Below are positions 31,190 through 41,743 of a DNA stretch of 64,000 nucleotides, in pieces. The DNA is from Buchnera aphidicola (Diuraphis noxia) (lineage in GTDB: Bacteria; Pseudomonadota; Gammaproteobacteria; Enterobacterales; Enterobacteriaceae), in NCBI RefSeq assembly GCF_001700895.1, contig NZ_CP013259.1:372001-436000 (forward strand). The letters are read 5' to 3'. Under the pieces are notes generated by a model that did no database searches, had not been told where the DNA came from, and saw only the letters and a program-made list of their open reading frames with translations. Position 1 is the stretch's first letter. The number at the start of each line of letters is the position of its first letter. A program made the translations under genes and the position numbers.

Positions 31190-32680
31190 TTAATTTAATT
31201 GATTCAATAAAAATTGACATACAAGTTCAACAGGTCGTCCTGTGGATCCTGTTTGTGATTTCCAAGCAGTACCTGCAATATCTAAATGTACCCAATTATA
31301 TTTTTTTGCAAAGTTATAAAGAAAACAAGCTGCAGTTATAGCTCCAGCTTTACTATTCCCACTGTTAGAAAAATCTGCTATAGAAGAAGTTAGTTGTTTC
31401 TGATATTCTGTAAATAATGGTAAACGCCATATTTTATCATTCGTTTCTTTCGAAGCTTTTTCAAATTCATCAGATAGATATTCACTATTTGTAAAAAAAC
31501 CACTTACAGAGTCTCCTAATGCTGTTACGCATGCGCCAGTTAATGTAGCAATATCAATAACTATATTTGGAGAAAAACGTTCTAAATAAGTTAATGTATC
31601 ACATAATACTAAACGTCCCTCAGCATCAGTATTTAAAACTTCTACAGTTTTTCCTGACATAGTAGTTAAAACATCTCCTGGTCTAAAGGAAGAGGATCCT
31701 GGCATGTTTTCACATCCAGATAAAATACCTATAATTGTTAAAGGTAATTCTAATTCAGACGCTGCAATTAAAACACCATAAACTGCTGCAGCACCAGACA
31801 TATCATATTTCATTTCGTGCATATTTAATGCAGGTTTAATAGATATTCCACCAGAATCAAATGTTAATCCTTTACCTACTAAAGCAACTATTTTATTATT
31901 AATAACATTTTTTCCAGTGTATTTTATTACAGACATAAATGGTTTATTTTTAGATCCTTGCCCAACAGCTACATAAGCATTCATTCCTAATTTTTTCATT
32001 TTTTCAAGATCAATGATTTTAACAAAAATATTTTTTGGATATTTTTTGGCAAGTTTTTTCGCCTGTATAGATAAATATTCAGGATTGCAAATATTAGGTG
32101 GTAAATTATTAATATCTTTTGCAGAAGTTATCCCAAGATTAATAGCTAGTGCATGTTTTAAAGCTTTTTTTGCACTCAATAATTCATTATCTTTTAACAC
32201 GTTTAAAATAATTACATTAAAATAAATATTTTTTTTTAAAACATCATTCATTTTTCTGATTTTATATAAAGCTTTATATAAAAAAAGAGTAATTGATCTA
32301 ATTAACCAATATATATTATTTTTAATATTAATACTTAATTCAGAAAAAGAACACACAAAATTTTTTATAGATGTCTGTTTGAGTTTTTCAATAATATTTT
32401 TACAAATTTTTTTTAAAATAAATTGATTTATTTCTTTTTCTTTGCCAAAACCTACTATAAATATTCTTTTTGCAGAAATTTTAGGGATGTTATACAACAT
32501 CAACGTTTCACCTATTTTCCCTTGAATATCCCCAAATTTTAATAAAGAAGTAATATAACCATTGCTACATTGATCTAAATAATTAGCAGAAATGGAAAAT
32601 TTACATGAATCAAAAATACTTACTATTATACAATCTGTATTTATTTTGTCTAAATTACAACTTTTTATAATAAATTTCAT
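31190..32680 (-). CDS. pepA: Leucyl aminopeptidase PepA
   Basis: PepA is a hexameric two-metal aminopeptidase of family M17, releasing N-terminal residues from peptides. The 496 residues (E. coli 503) have the signature NTDAEGRL, with VGKGLTFDSGGISIKP and KYDMSGAAAV carrying the catalytic Lys and metal ligands. The N-terminal domain (about 1-165) is much more diverged. E. coli PepA also binds DNA in Xer recombination and in carAB control; that role cannot be judged from this sequence. Transcribed with valS and divergent from argF. Confidence 0.97.
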   Translation of the reverse strand: MKFIIKSCNLDKINTDCIIVSIFDSCKFSISANYLDQCSNGYITSLLKFGDIQGKIGETLMLYNIPKISAKRIFIVGFGKEKEINQFILKKICKNIIEKLKQTSIKNFVCSFSELSINIKNNIYWLIRSITLFLYKALYKIRKMNDVLKKNIYFNVIILNVLKDNELLSAKKALKHALAINLGITSAKDINNLPPNICNPEYLSIQAKKLAKKYPKNIFVKIIDLEKMKKLGMNAYVAVGQGSKNKPFMSVIKYTGKNVINNKIVALVGKGLTFDSGGISIKPALNMHEMKYDMSGAAAVYGVLIAASELELPLTIIGILSGCENMPGSSSFRPGDVLTTMSGKTVEVLNTDAEGRLVLCDTLTYLERFSPNIVIDIATLTGACVTALGDSVSGFFTNSEYLSDEFEKASKETNDKIWRLPLFTEYQKQLTSSIADFSNSGNSKAGAITAACFLYNFAKKYNWVHLDIAGTAWKSQTGSTGRPVELVCQFLLNQLN

Positions 32681-32782
32681 TTTTTATTTATTTCAAATTA
32701 CAATATAATTTATTTATAATACTGTGTTTTAATATATTAACAATATCTATTATTAAAATTATCGAAAAATAAAAAAATACTA

Positions 32783-32788
32783 TATAAT
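32783..32788 (+). promoter_or_regulatory. Candidate -10 box for argF
   Basis: TATAAT lies 52 nt upstream of the argF start in the pepA/argF divergent gap (32681-32839). The -35 position at 17-nt spacing has only a weak match. No clear arginine operator pair is visible. In sequence this A+T-rich a lone TATAAT is weak evidence. Confidence 0.3.
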
Positions 32789-32839
32789 ACAAACATCTTT
32801 TTACTTCTAATAAAAATTTTATCTACTGGGATGTTAAAT

Positions 32840-33856
32840 ATGAATAATTTGTATAATCGTAATTTTTTAAGATTATTAGATTTTTCTTCTTCGGAATTGA
32901 AACTAATTCTTGATTTATCTCAAAAATTAAAAAAAAATAAAAAAGATAAAAAAGAAATTCAGTTACTTAAAAAAAAAAATATAGCTTTAATTTTTGAAAA
33001 AGAATCTACTCGTACACGGTGTTCTTTTGAGATTGCAGCTTTTGATCAAGGAGCTCATGTTACTTATCTTGGACCTGGCAGTACACATTTTGGCACCAAA
33101 GAATCAATTGAAGATACAGCAAAAGTACTTAGTCGATTATATGACGGCATTCAATACAGAGGTCATGACCATAAAACAATAGAAATCTTAGCAAAAAATT
33201 CAAAAGTTCCAGTATGGAATGGTTTAACTGAAAAATTTCATCCTACACAATTACTTGCTGATTTATTAACTATTAAAGAAACACATCCTAAAAAAAAATT
33301 TCATGAAATAAAATGTGCATATGTCGGAGATGCGCATAATAATATAGGAAATAGCTTTTTAGAAGCTGCATCACTAGTTGGACTAGATTTACGTTTAATA
33401 TCTCCAAAAGAATGTTGGCCAGAAAATAACTTTTTTTCAATGTGCAAAAAAAAATCACAAAAACATAAAGGAAACATAATATGCACGGAAGATATTAAAG
33501 AAGGACTAAAATATGTAGATTTTATTTATACTGATGTTTGGGTTTCTATGGGAGAACCTTTGAACACATGGAAAGAAAGAATTAAACTATTAAAATCTTA
33601 TCAAGTTAACAATACTATGTTAAATGCAACTTATAATCCTCAAGTAAAAATACTTCACTGCCTTCCTGCATTACATAATCAAAAAACAGAACTAGGAAAA
33701 TCTATATTACAAAAATATGGATTTAACAATGGTATGGAGATAACAAATGATATTTTTCAAAAAAACGAAAAAATTATCTTCGAACAAGCTGAAAATAGAT
33801 TACATACTATAAAAGCTATTCTAGTCTCTAGTCTTGCAAAGACAATTAACTTGTAA
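32840..33856 (+). CDS. argF: Ornithine carbamoyltransferase
   Basis: This enzyme makes citrulline from ornithine and carbamoyl phosphate in arginine synthesis, an essential amino acid supplied to the host. I choose ATG 32840 ([15 protein letters not shown]) because GGG at 32828-32830 lies 9 nt before it; the in-frame ATG 32831 abuts that site. The 338 residues have the carbamoyl-phosphate motif STRTR (56-60), GRHD-like region, and HCLPALHNQ. The position next to pyrBI corresponds to E. coli argI. An A11 tract at 32969-32979 lies in frame (TTAAAAAAAAAAT). Confidence 0.97.
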   Translation: MNNLYNRNFLRLLDFSSSELKLILDLSQKLKKNKKDKKEIQLLKKKNIALIFEKESTRTRCSFEIAAFDQGAHVTYLGPGSTHFGTKESIEDTAKVLSRLYDGIQYRGHDHKTIEILAKNSKVPVWNGLTEKFHPTQLLADLLTIKETHPKKKFHEIKCAYVGDAHNNIGNSFLEAASLVGLDLRLISPKECWPENNFFSMCKKKSQKHKGNIICTEDIKEGLKYVDFIYTDVWVSMGEPLNTWKERIKLLKSYQVNNTMLNATYNPQVKILHCLPALHNQKTELGKSILQKYGFNNGMEITNDIFQKNEKIIFEQAENRLHTIKAILVSSLAKTINL

Positions 33857-34002
33857 AGACTAATAAATAGAATTAAGATTAAATCGATGGTACAAAAAAA
33901 TTATTTGTAAATATATAAATTATTTGTTAAATATTTTGTAGGGTTTTATATACTCGAAGTATTCAGTACTGTAGTCTCTGAATTAATCAAGGAAAATAAA
34001 AG

Positions 34003-34938
34003 TTGAGAAATCCTTTGTTTAAAAAAAACATTATTTCAATTAATGAATTAAAACGAAATGAACTAGAACTAGTTTTAAAAAAAACTCAGGTTCTTAAAAA
34101 GAAACCGCAAGTAGATTTATTAAAAAATAAAATTATAGCTAGTTGTTTTTTTGAAGCTTCTACTCGCACTCGTTTGTCGTTCGAAACAGCTGTCTATCGA
34201 TTAGGAGCTTCAATCATAGGGTTTTCTGATGAAAGTAATATTTCTTTAAAAAAAAAAGGAGAAACATTAGCAGATACTATTACAGTAATTAGTTCTTATG
34301 TTGATGCTATTATTATTCGACATCCTCAAGAAGGCTCTGCACGTTTAGCAGCTGAATTTTCTAATGGAATACCAATATTTAATGCTGGAGATGGAGCGAA
34401 TCAACATCCTACTCAAACACTTTTAGATCTATTTACTATTCAAGAAACTCAAAATAGACTGACTCACTTAAATATTGCAATGGTGGGAGATTTGAAATAT
34501 GGAAGAACCGTACACTCATTAACACAAGCATTAGCTAAATTTGAAGATAATAAATTTTTTTTTATTTCACCTGATGCATTAATTATGCCTGAATATATTA
34601 ACGATATGCTTGATAAAAAAGAAATTTTTTGGAAAAGATGTAAAAATATTGAAGAAATAATTTCTAAGATAGATATTCTGTATATGACAAGAGTACAAAA
34701 AGAACGACTTGATTCAACTGAATATGCAAACTCAAAATCAAAATTTGTATTACATGCTAAAACGTTACAAAATGCACGTAAAAATTTAAAAATATTACAT
34801 CCTCTTCCTCGTATAGATGAAATAGATTATGACGTCGATCATACACCTTATGCATGGTATTTCAAACAAGCAGCAAATGGGATTTATGTACGTCAAGCTA
34901 TTTTAGCACTGGCGTTAATAGAAAAACATTTAAGATAA
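34003..34938 (+). CDS. pyrB: Aspartate carbamoyltransferase catalytic chain
   Basis: PyrB condenses aspartate with carbamoyl phosphate, the first committed step of pyrimidine synthesis. The start is TTG 34003 with AAGG about 10 nt upstream; the N-terminus ([16 protein letters not shown]) aligns with E. coli. The 311 residues equal E. coli. STRTR (53-57), [16 protein letters not shown] and HPLPRIDEI are the substrate-binding motifs. The 146-nt gap before it shows no E. coli-like pyrL leader peptide with a T-rich attenuator. An in-frame A10 tract occurs at 34248-34257. pyrI follows after 3 nt. Confidence 0.98.
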   Translation: MRNPLFKKNIISINELKRNELELVLKKTQVLKKKPQVDLLKNKIIASCFFEASTRTRLSFETAVYRLGASIIGFSDESNISLKKKGETLADTITVISSYVDAIIIRHPQEGSARLAAEFSNGIPIFNAGDGANQHPTQTLLDLFTIQETQNRLTHLNIAMVGDLKYGRTVHSLTQALAKFEDNKFFFISPDALIMPEYINDMLDKKEIFWKRCKNIEEIISKIDILYMTRVQKERLDSTEYANSKSKFVLHAKTLQNARKNLKILHPLPRIDEIDYDVDHTPYAWYFKQAANGIYVRQAILALALIEKHLR

Positions 34939-34941
34939 AAT

Positions 34942-35403
34942 ATGGAAATCAATAAACTTCAAGTAGAAGCGATTAAATCCGGTAGTGTTATTGACCATAT
35001 ACCAGCTCATATTGGATTCAAATTGCTATCTTTATTTAGATTTACCGAAACAGAAAAACGTATCACTATAGGTTTAAATTTACCATCTCAAAAATTAGGA
35101 AAAAAAGATATCATTAAAATTGAAAATATTTTTTTAAGTGACGATCAAATTAATCAATTAGCTATTTATGCTCCACATGCAACTGTAAATTATATTAACG
35201 AATATAATCTAGTAGGAAAAACTTTTCCAAGTTTGCCTAAAAAAATAGATAGAATTCTAATTTGTCCAAATAGTAATTGTGTCAGTCATCATGACTTTAT
35301 TACTTCTAGTTTTTTTTTGAAACAAGATAAACTTTATAATATGTATTTAAAATGTAAATATTGCGAAAAAGAATTTTCTAAAAATATAGTGTTGTCACAT
35401 TAA
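34942..35403 (+). CDS. pyrI: Aspartate carbamoyltransferase regulatory chain
   Basis: PyrI binds the effectors CTP and ATP and ties PyrB trimers into the regulated dodecamer. The 153 residues equal E. coli. The zinc ligands Cys108, Cys113, Cys138 and Cys141 (CPNSNC and CKYC) are all present, so the PyrB-PyrI interface should assemble. The N-terminal nucleotide-binding domain ([18 protein letters not shown]) retains effector-site residues. Retention of feedback control of pyrimidine synthesis contrasts with the altered regulatory motifs of PheA in the same window. Confidence 0.98.
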   Translation: MEINKLQVEAIKSGSVIDHIPAHIGFKLLSLFRFTETEKRITIGLNLPSQKLGKKDIIKIENIFLSDDQINQLAIYAPHATVNYINEYNLVGKTFPSLPKKIDRILICPNSNCVSHHDFITSSFFLKQDKLYNMYLKCKYCEKEFSKNIVLSH

Positions 35404-35444
35404 TAATCATATTTATAACATTAAATATAAAAAAACGGTACTGT

Positions 35445-35834
35445 ATGAATTGTATAATTAAAACTAAAAATGCACCTAAACCTATTGGTCCTTATTCCCA
35501 AGCTATTAAAACAGATAATTTTGTTATTTTATCTGGACAAATACCTATTGATATCAAATCTAATCGTATTCCAGAAAATATTTCTGAGCAAACATATATT
35601 GTATTGATGAATATAAAATCAATTTTAATTGAATCAGGTTTGCAAGTAAAAGATATTATAAAAACTACAATTTTTACTACTCAGTTAAAAAAAATTGATA
35701 TTATTAATGAAATTTACATGAAATTTTTTTTAGATAATCACGCTAATTTTCCTGCTAGGTCTTGTATAGAAGTTCAAGCATTACCTAAAAATGTAAAAAT
35801 AGAAATTGAAGCAATTGCATTTAAAAAAAATTAA
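35445..35834 (+). CDS. ridA: 2-iminobutanoate/2-iminopropanoate deaminase RidA
   Basis: RidA hydrolyses reactive enamine/imine intermediates released by PLP enzymes such as threonine dehydratase. The 129 residues (E. coli 128) include NAPKPIGPYSQAIKTDNFV at the N-terminus and the C-terminal signature FPARSCIEVQALPKNVKIEIEAIA with the catalytic Arg. It follows pyrBI as in E. coli (yjgF). Keeping RidA fits an organism that still runs branched-chain amino-acid synthesis. Confidence 0.97.
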   Translation: MNCIIKTKNAPKPIGPYSQAIKTDNFVILSGQIPIDIKSNRIPENISEQTYIVLMNIKSILIESGLQVKDIIKTTIFTTQLKKIDIINEIYMKFFLDNHANFPARSCIEVQALPKNVKIEIEAIAFKKN

Positions 35835-35893
35835 CAATTTTAATTCGATGTAACAAGTGATTTTCAAATAAATTATATTTAAACTGTTTTAAT

Positions 35894-35910
35894 ATGCCGC
35901 AAAGCGGCAT
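35894..35910. terminator. GC-rich hairpin between ridA and deaD
   Basis: ATGCCGC (35894-35900) pairs with GCGGCAT (35904-35910) around AAA. It sits between the convergent ends of ridA (35834) and deaD (35924). It is followed by A6 on the plus strand, which gives a U tract preceding rather than following the stem for deaD, so it is not a textbook intrinsic terminator for either. Such a G+C-rich stem in this genome is likely selected, most simply as a two-way transcript end. Confidence 0.65.
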
Positions 35911-35923
35911 AAAAAATTCATAG

Positions 35924-37720
35924 TTAAATACTTTTACGACGAAAAAAAGATGATTTTAATTCGTTTTTGCATGGTTTTGATTTACTTACACGATTATTAG
36001 AAAAACGACGATGACTTGTTTTATCTTTATGAAATAAAGACCTATTAGACATTTTTTTTTCATATTTTTTAGTATCTCGTAATAATTTTATGTTAATTAA
36101 TTTATTTAATATTTTAGTATGAGTAAAATGTTGTAATAAATCTTTAGGTAATTCTTTAGATAATTCAACAGTAGAGTAAGTAGGAAAAATTTTAATATTA
36201 CCAATATTCCGACTATTAATATTTCCTTCATTAGCAATTGCTCCAACTATATGTCTTACTTCTACTCCGTCATTACGTCCTATTTCAATACGATATAAAT
36301 CTATATCTTTACTGTCACGACGTGATCGATTACTATATGTTTTATTATCACGTCTGCGATCATCTTTTTTAAATGAGATATTTTTAGATGCATTATGTGA
36401 TAAATCTGATTTTATAATTAATGGTCGTTCACCTTGAGCCATTTTCAATAAAGCCGCAGCTAAATTTTTTATATCTAAATCATCTACAGAATATAGTTTA
36501 TCTAATAATGAAACGTATTGATCTAAATCTTTGCTTTCTAACTGCTTTTGTACTTGTTTTGCAAATTGTTCAAGACGTCTTTGAGATAATAATTCAATTC
36601 TTGGCAGTTGTACTTCTGGAATACTTTGTTTAATAGTACGTTCTATGTTACGTAATAAACGACGTTCACGATTTTCAACAAATAATAAAGCACGTCCAGT
36701 ACGTCCAGCACGTCCAGTACGTCCTATTCGGTGTACATATGATTCTGCATCCATTGGAATGTCATAATTAATAACAAAGCTAATACGATCAACATCTAAA
36801 CCACGAGCTGCAACGTCTGTTGCTATTAAAATATCTAATCGACCGTTTTTTAATCGTTCTAGCGTTTGTTCTCTTAAAGCTTGATTCATATCTCCGTTTA
36901 AAGCTGCACTATTATATCCATTTCGTTCTAGAGCTTCAGATACTTCTAAAGTTGCATTTTTCGTCCTAACAAATATAATTGTAGCAGAAAAATCTTCTGC
37001 TTCTAAAAACCTAATTAACGCATCAGTTTTTCTACCACATACCATCCAATAACTTTGTTTTATATCTGGACGTGTAGTTATATTCGATTGTATTTTAATT
37101 TCTTTTGGGTTTTTCATAAATCTTTTAGAAATACGACGTATTACTTCGGGCATTGTAGCTGAAAATAATGCAGTTTGATGATCTTTTGGGATTTTTTTCA
37201 TAATTTCTTCTACATCTTCTATAAAACCCATTCGTAACATTTCATCTGCTTCATCTAAGACTAATCCACGTAAATTTGAAAGATTAAGAGTTCCTCTTTT
37301 TAAATGATCTAATAGACGTCCTGGAGTTCCTACAACAATTTGAGGGCCTTGTCGTAATGCACGTAGCTGCAACTCATACCTTTGACCACCATATAAAGGT
37401 AATACATTAATTCCAACCATATATTTAGAAAAACTAGAAAACGACTCGGCTACTTGTACCGCTAGTTCTCTTGTAGGTGCTAATACTAATATTTGAGGAG
37501 CTTTTAAACTAATATTAAGATTATGTAATAAAGGTAATGAAAAAGCAGCTGTTTTTCCACTGCCAGTTTGTGCCATGCCTAATACATCATTTCCTTTTAA
37601 AAGTAAAGGAATACAAGTGGCTTGAATAGGAGAAGGTTTAACATATCCCATTTCGTTTAGTGATTGAATTAAAAAAGGATTTAAACCAAGAAAAGAAAAT
37701 GTGCTTTCAATATGAGTCAT
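35924..37720 (-). CDS. deaD: ATP-dependent DEAD-box RNA helicase DeaD (CsdA)
   Basis: DeaD unwinds RNA during ribosome assembly and mRNA decay. The 598 residues (E. coli 629) have Walker [10 protein letters not shown] (50-58), DEAD at 156-159, SAT, and [15 protein letters not shown] with [11 protein letters not shown]. The C-terminal RNA-recognition-like domain (about 460-560, [18 protein letters not shown]) and a basic tail remain. AAAAGG lies about 13 nt upstream of ATG 37720. A well-preserved leader with two tiny ORFs precedes the gene. nlpI, which separates pnp and deaD in E. coli, is absent. Confidence 0.98.
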   Translation of the reverse strand: MTHIESTFSFLGLNPFLIQSLNEMGYVKPSPIQATCIPLLLKGNDVLGMAQTGSGKTAAFSLPLLHNLNISLKAPQILVLAPTRELAVQVAESFSSFSKYMVGINVLPLYGGQRYELQLRALRQGPQIVVGTPGRLLDHLKRGTLNLSNLRGLVLDEADEMLRMGFIEDVEEIMKKIPKDHQTALFSATMPEVIRRISKRFMKNPKEIKIQSNITTRPDIKQSYWMVCGRKTDALIRFLEAEDFSATIIFVRTKNATLEVSEALERNGYNSAALNGDMNQALREQTLERLKNGRLDILIATDVAARGLDVDRISFVINYDIPMDAESYVHRIGRTGRAGRTGRALLFVENRERRLLRNIERTIKQSIPEVQLPRIELLSQRRLEQFAKQVQKQLESKDLDQYVSLLDKLYSVDDLDIKNLAAALLKMAQGERPLIIKSDLSHNASKNISFKKDDRRRDNKTYSNRSRRDSKDIDLYRIEIGRNDGVEVRHIVGAIANEGNINSRNIGNIKIFPTYSTVELSKELPKDLLQHFTHTKILNKLINIKLLRDTKKYEKKMSNRSLFHKDKTSHRRFSNNRVSKSKPCKNELKSSFFRRKSI

Positions 37721-37830
37721 GCAGTAGATATGCCTTTTAAGTTACAGTGGCCAGTCTACATAGCTCATGATGAAAATATTTTATTTATTCTCATTGAAAA
37801 GTGTGAACCGGCTCAAATAAAGTGATTTAA
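37721..37830 (-). promoter_or_regulatory. Preserved leader of deaD with two overlapping tiny ORFs
   Basis: The 110 nt before deaD are noticeably less A+T-rich than other spacers in the window, with GAGCCGGTTCACACTTTTC on the minus strand (about 37784-37815). It contains a 9-codon ORF (MRINKIFSS, 37765-37794) whose TGA overlaps the ATG of an 8-codon ORF (MSYVDWPL, 37742-37768). E. coli deaD has a long regulated leader and an annotated small ORF (yrbN) in this interval; whether they are the same cannot be judged here. Preservation in a decaying genome points to a cis-acting or coding role. Confidence 0.5.
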
Positions 37831-37881
37831 TAAACAAAACTTTAATACTTCAAAAGAAGTAAAAATTTTACTTATGAGTTG

Positions 37882-37940
37882 TTGCTAATGATTTTTAAAA
37901 TATATAAATAAATTATTTTTTATAAAATCATACTTAGCAA
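37882..37940. repeat. Inverted repeat between pnp and deaD
   Basis: TTGCTAA (37882-37888) and TTAGCAA (37934-37940) with adjoining TGATTTT/AAAATCA form an imperfect stem with a 3-nt bulge. The surrounding stretch from 37831 to 38111 has no gene and no recognisable remnant of nlpI. The stem may mark the end of the pnp transcript or the upstream part of the deaD leader. Confidence 0.4.
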
Positions 37941-38111
37941 TATATTAAAATTTATTTTTAAAAATTTTTTATCTATTTTAAATTTTAATTTTCATTTAAA
38001 TAAATTAATTGAATAATATATTTATTTATAATGGTACTATTTGACAAGACATAAATCTATGTTTTATTAAAAAATGTTTCTAAAATTTCAAAAAAACATT
38101 AAATAATTATA

Positions 38112-40235
38112 TCAGATAATATTATGATTTATCGATTGATTAGAAACAAGACAATTTTCTGTTTCTTTAATGCTCAATCTAAGACGTCCTTGACGATCTA
38201 TTTCTAATACCTTTACAGATATTATTTGATCTATTTTTAAATGATCAGAAACTTTTCCTACTCTTTTTTCGGAGATTTGAGAAATATGGACTAAACCTTC
38301 TTTTCCAAAACCAATTGAAACAAAAGCACCAAAATCAACAATACGTGTAACTTTTCCAGAATAAACTCGTCCTACTTCAATTTCAGCTGTAATTTCTTGA
38401 ATTCGCCGAATAGCATTTTTTGCTTTTTCTCTAATAGTTGCCGATATTTTGACTGTCCCATCATCTTCAATTTCAATGATAGTGCCTGTTTCTTCAGTGA
38501 GCATACGAATAACAGAACCACCTTTTCCTATTACATCTTTGATTTTATCAGGATTAATTTTTATTGTATGGATACGGGGTGCAAATTCAGAAATCTCACT
38601 TCTTGATACACTTAATGCTCGATTCATAACATTTAAAATATGTAATCGAGCTGATCTTGCGGAATTTAACGCTATACGTATAATGTCATTAGTAATACCT
38701 TCTATTTTCATATCCATTTGCAATGCTGTAATACCTTCATCTGTTCCAGAAACTTTAAAATCCATATCTCCTAAATGATCTTCATCTCCTAGAATATCTG
38801 AAAGCAATATATATTGCGATCCTTCTTTTACTAAACCCATAGATATTCCAGCAACAGCAGATTTTATAGGCACTCCAGCATCCATTAACGCTAAAGAAGC
38901 ACTACAAACAGAAGCCATGGAAGAAGAACCATTAGATTCTGTGATTTCAGATACAATTCTAATTGTATAAGGAAAATCTTCTAGTTTAGGCATAACAGCT
39001 AAAAGACTTCTTTTCGCTAAACGTCCATGACCAATTTCCCTTCTTTTAGGGGATCCTACTATTCCTATTTCTCCAACTGAATAAGGAGGAAAATTATAAT
39101 GAAATAAAAAATTATCGGTTCTATCTCCTAATAGTTCATCTAAATTTTGTGCGTCTCGAGATGTTCCCAAAGTCACTGCGGCTAAAGATTGAGTTTCACC
39201 TCTAGTAAATAAAGCAGAACCATGTGTTCTAGGCAAAACACCTGTACGAACATCTAGTGCACGAATCATATCTTTTTCACGTCCGTCAATACGTGTTTCA
39301 TTGTTTAATATTCGTTTTCGCACAATTTTTTTTTCTATTTTTTGTAAGATATCTTCTATTTCTGATTGATCAATATTTTGTTTTTCGTTCAAAACAAATT
39401 TTATTGTGTCTTCTTTAATAAGATTTAATCTTTCAGATCGGTCTTGTTTATTGCTTATTAAATAAGCAGAATATATATCTTTTTCTGCTAATTTTATTAC
39501 TTGTGATTCTAGTTGTTTATTAATTTCTGGATAAGATATAATCCAAGGTAGTTTACTAGCTTCATTTGATAAAGAACGAATATTATTAATCACAACTTGT
39601 TGTTGTTGATGTCCAAAAACAATAGCTTCAAGAATTTTTTCTTCACTTAATATTTTTGCTTCTGCTTCTACCATAAGGACAGCGTTTTGAGTTCCTGAAA
39701 TGACTAAATCTAAAGAACTATTTTTCATATCGTCACTAGTAGGATTTAGCATATATTGATTATTAATATAACCAACTCGAGCAGCACCTACTGGGCCATA
39801 AAATGGAATTCCTGATAAACTTAACGCTGCTGATGCTCCTATGATAGAAATAATATCGGGATTAATTTGTGGATTAACTGATACTACCGTTGCAATTATT
39901 TGAATTTCATTGAAAAAATTTTTAGGGAATAAAGGACGAATAGGTCTATCTATTAATCGAGCTATTAAAATTTCATTTTCACTAGGACGTCCTTCTCTTC
40001 TGAAAAAACCACCAGGTATACGTCCTGCAGCATATGTACGTTCTTGATAATTCACAGTAAGTGGAAAAAATTTTTGACCTAAATTTGTTTTTTTATATCC
40101 AACAACAGTGACAAAGACTGCAGTATCATCCATACTCGCCATAACAGCAGCTGTAGCTTGTCTAGCCATGATACCAGTTTCCAAGGTAATAGTGTATTGA
40201 CCATATTGAAATTTACGTACAATTGGGTTTAGCAA
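38112..40235 (-). CDS. pnp: Polynucleotide phosphorylase
   Basis: PNPase is the 3'-to-5' phosphorolytic exonuclease of mRNA decay. The start is TTG 40235 ([13 protein letters not shown]) with AAGGA upstream; E. coli pnp also starts with TTG. The 707 residues (E. coli 711) contain two RNase PH domains (the second with [20 protein letters not shown]), a KH domain with [16 protein letters not shown], and a C-terminal S1 domain ([20 protein letters not shown]). It is downstream of rpsO behind a terminator, as in E. coli. The RNase E gene in this window keeps a PNPase-binding-like tip. Confidence 0.98.
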   Translation of the reverse strand: MLNPIVRKFQYGQYTITLETGIMARQATAAVMASMDDTAVFVTVVGYKKTNLGQKFFPLTVNYQERTYAAGRIPGGFFRREGRPSENEILIARLIDRPIRPLFPKNFFNEIQIIATVVSVNPQINPDIISIIGASAALSLSGIPFYGPVGAARVGYINNQYMLNPTSDDMKNSSLDLVISGTQNAVLMVEAEAKILSEEKILEAIVFGHQQQQVVINNIRSLSNEASKLPWIISYPEINKQLESQVIKLAEKDIYSAYLISNKQDRSERLNLIKEDTIKFVLNEKQNIDQSEIEDILQKIEKKIVRKRILNNETRIDGREKDMIRALDVRTGVLPRTHGSALFTRGETQSLAAVTLGTSRDAQNLDELLGDRTDNFLFHYNFPPYSVGEIGIVGSPKRREIGHGRLAKRSLLAVMPKLEDFPYTIRIVSEITESNGSSSMASVCSASLALMDAGVPIKSAVAGISMGLVKEGSQYILLSDILGDEDHLGDMDFKVSGTDEGITALQMDMKIEGITNDIIRIALNSARSARLHILNVMNRALSVSRSEISEFAPRIHTIKINPDKIKDVIGKGGSVIRMLTEETGTIIEIEDDGTVKISATIREKAKNAIRRIQEITAEIEVGRVYSGKVTRIVDFGAFVSIGFGKEGLVHISQISEKRVGKVSDHLKIDQIISVKVLEIDRQGRLRLSIKETENCLVSNQSINHNII

Positions 40236-40353
40236 AATAATATCCTTAACATAAAACTAATTTTTTAAATTATTTAAAAATATATTTTAAACATTTTAAT
40301 ATAACAAATATATGTATATAATTAATGATAAAATTTAAATGAAAATTGTAAAA

Positions 40354-40374
40354 AAAGGGCCAATACAGCCCTTT
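40354..40374 (-). terminator. rpsO-pnp intergenic terminator
   Basis: On the minus strand AAAGGGC pairs with GCCCTTT around TGTATTG, and the stem runs directly into TTTTAC. It lies 62-82 nt after the rpsO stop and before pnp, where E. coli has the partially effective rpsO terminator. This is one of the clearest intrinsic terminators in the window. Confidence 0.85.
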
Positions 40375-40435
40375 GTAGAAATCTTTATTTGTTTAAAAAT
40401 AAAATTTTTCATTTCATAACTTTTTATAAAATTTA

Positions 40436-40705
40436 TTAGCGTCTTAATTTTAAATTTTCAATTAAAACAGTATAATTAGATATATCGTTTTTTTTTAAAT
40501 AATTTAATAATTTTCGACGTTTAGATACCATGTTTAAAAGACCTCTACGACTACAGTGATCTTTTTTATGTTGAGAAAAATGGGTTTGAAGATGATTAAT
40601 TTGATTTGTTAACAATGCAATTTGAACTTCTGTTTTTCCACTGTTTCTTTCTGATTTTCCATATTTTAAAATTGTTTTTTGTGTATTCATTTTAGATAAA
40701 GCCAT
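40436..40705 (-). CDS. rpsO: 30S ribosomal protein S15
   Basis: S15 binds 16S rRNA early in assembly of the small subunit platform. ATG 40705 is the true start: GGAG lies 8 nt before it and the 89-residue product has the E. coli length. The upstream in-frame ATG 40717 would add MEYY and lacks a site. [29 protein letters not shown] is the conserved rRNA-binding helix pair. It lies between truB and pnp as in E. coli. Confidence 0.98.
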   Translation of the reverse strand: MALSKMNTQKTILKYGKSERNSGKTEVQIALLTNQINHLQTHFSQHKKDHCSRRGLLNMVSKRRKLLNYLKKNDISNYTVLIENLKLRR

Positions 40706-40807
40706 ATAATACTCCATATATTTAGAGCTATATTAAATTAAGTATTCCATTCAATTAATTTTTTTGAAGATAATAACATGCAGATCTTCGATTTAAAAGT
40801 GAATAAC

Positions 40808-41743
40808 TTAATAAGAAAAAGTAGAAATTAATCTATATGGAATTAATAATTCTTCTATGTTAATTTTTCCTAATCCAATAAATTTTTGATCTTCCTCAAA
40901 AACTCGTACTAAACTGTTTTTAATGTGAGAACGTAAATTAATGATTTTTCCTAACTTAAAATTATATGATTTCTTAACAGAAAGATATATTTTTGGTAAA
41001 AAAGAAACAGGACTATCTATAGGCATTAATAAATTATCTATTTCTTTAAAAAATGTATTATGTCTAATATTTTCTGGTTTTAATAGTTTATGTAAATCAG
41101 ATATTTTGACTAATTTTTCAGTAATATACGATCCGACTTGTAAACGACGTAAAAAAGTCACATGAGCTCCGCAACCTAATTTTTCTCCTAAATCTTCAAC
41201 AAGTGTACGAACATATGTACCTTTTGAACAAAATATTTTAAATTCAAGTAAATTATTTTTTTGATAAATAGAATCAATACTATATATTAAAATTGTTCTT
41301 GAAGATCGTTTAATTTCTAATCCCTGACGTGCATATTTATATAAAGATATACCATGATATTTAATAGCTGAATACATTGAAGGAACTTGAGAAGTTAAAC
41401 CAAGAAATTCTTTTATAGACGAATAGAGTTGAGAATCAGTAAAAAGAATTGGACGTTTTTTAATAATAACACCATCAGAATCAGATGTAGATGTTTTTTC
41501 ACCTAACTTAGCAATAACATGATATCGTTTATTAGAATCTGTTAAATAATGAGAAAATTTTGTACACTCGCCAAAACAAATTGGTAACATTCCTGTAGCT
41601 AAGGGATCAAGTGTACCAATATATCCTGCTTTTTTTGCATTAAATAAACATTTAACTTTTTGTAAAGCATGATTAGAAGATATTCCTTTAGTTTTATCTA
41701 ACAAAAGAAATCCATTAACATTTCTTTTTTTATGAAAAAACAT
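40808..41743 (-). CDS. truB: tRNA pseudouridine-55 synthase TruB
   Basis: TruB makes pseudouridine 55 in the T loop of tRNAs and acts as a tRNA chaperone. The 311 residues (E. coli 314) have NGFLLLDKTKGISSN and the catalytic Asp46 in GTLDPLATGMLP. SMYSAIKYHGISLYKYARQG and CSKGTYVRTLVEDLG are further family motifs, and a PUA-like C-terminus follows. Its ATG directly abuts the rbfA stop codon, so the two are translationally coupled. Confidence 0.97.
   Translation of the reverse strand: MFFHKKRNVNGFLLLDKTKGISSNHALQKVKCLFNAKKAGYIGTLDPLATGMLPICFGECTKFSHYLTDSNKRYHVIAKLGEKTSTSDSDGVIIKKRPILFTDSQLYSSIKEFLGLTSQVPSMYSAIKYHGISLYKYARQGLEIKRSSRTILIYSIDSIYQKNNLLEFKIFCSKGTYVRTLVEDLGEKLGCGAHVTFLRRLQVGSYITEKLVKISDLHKLLKPENIRHNTFFKEIDNLLMPIDSPVSFLPKIYLSVKKSYNFKLGKIINLRSHIKNSLVRVFEEDQKFIGLGKINIEELLIPYRLISTFSY

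Noticed and set aside
33857-34002. Possible pyrL-type leader peptide and attenuator before pyrB
   Set aside because: No leader ORF with a T-rich stretch and no GC stem with a U tract is visible; only a small palindrome near 33950 is present.
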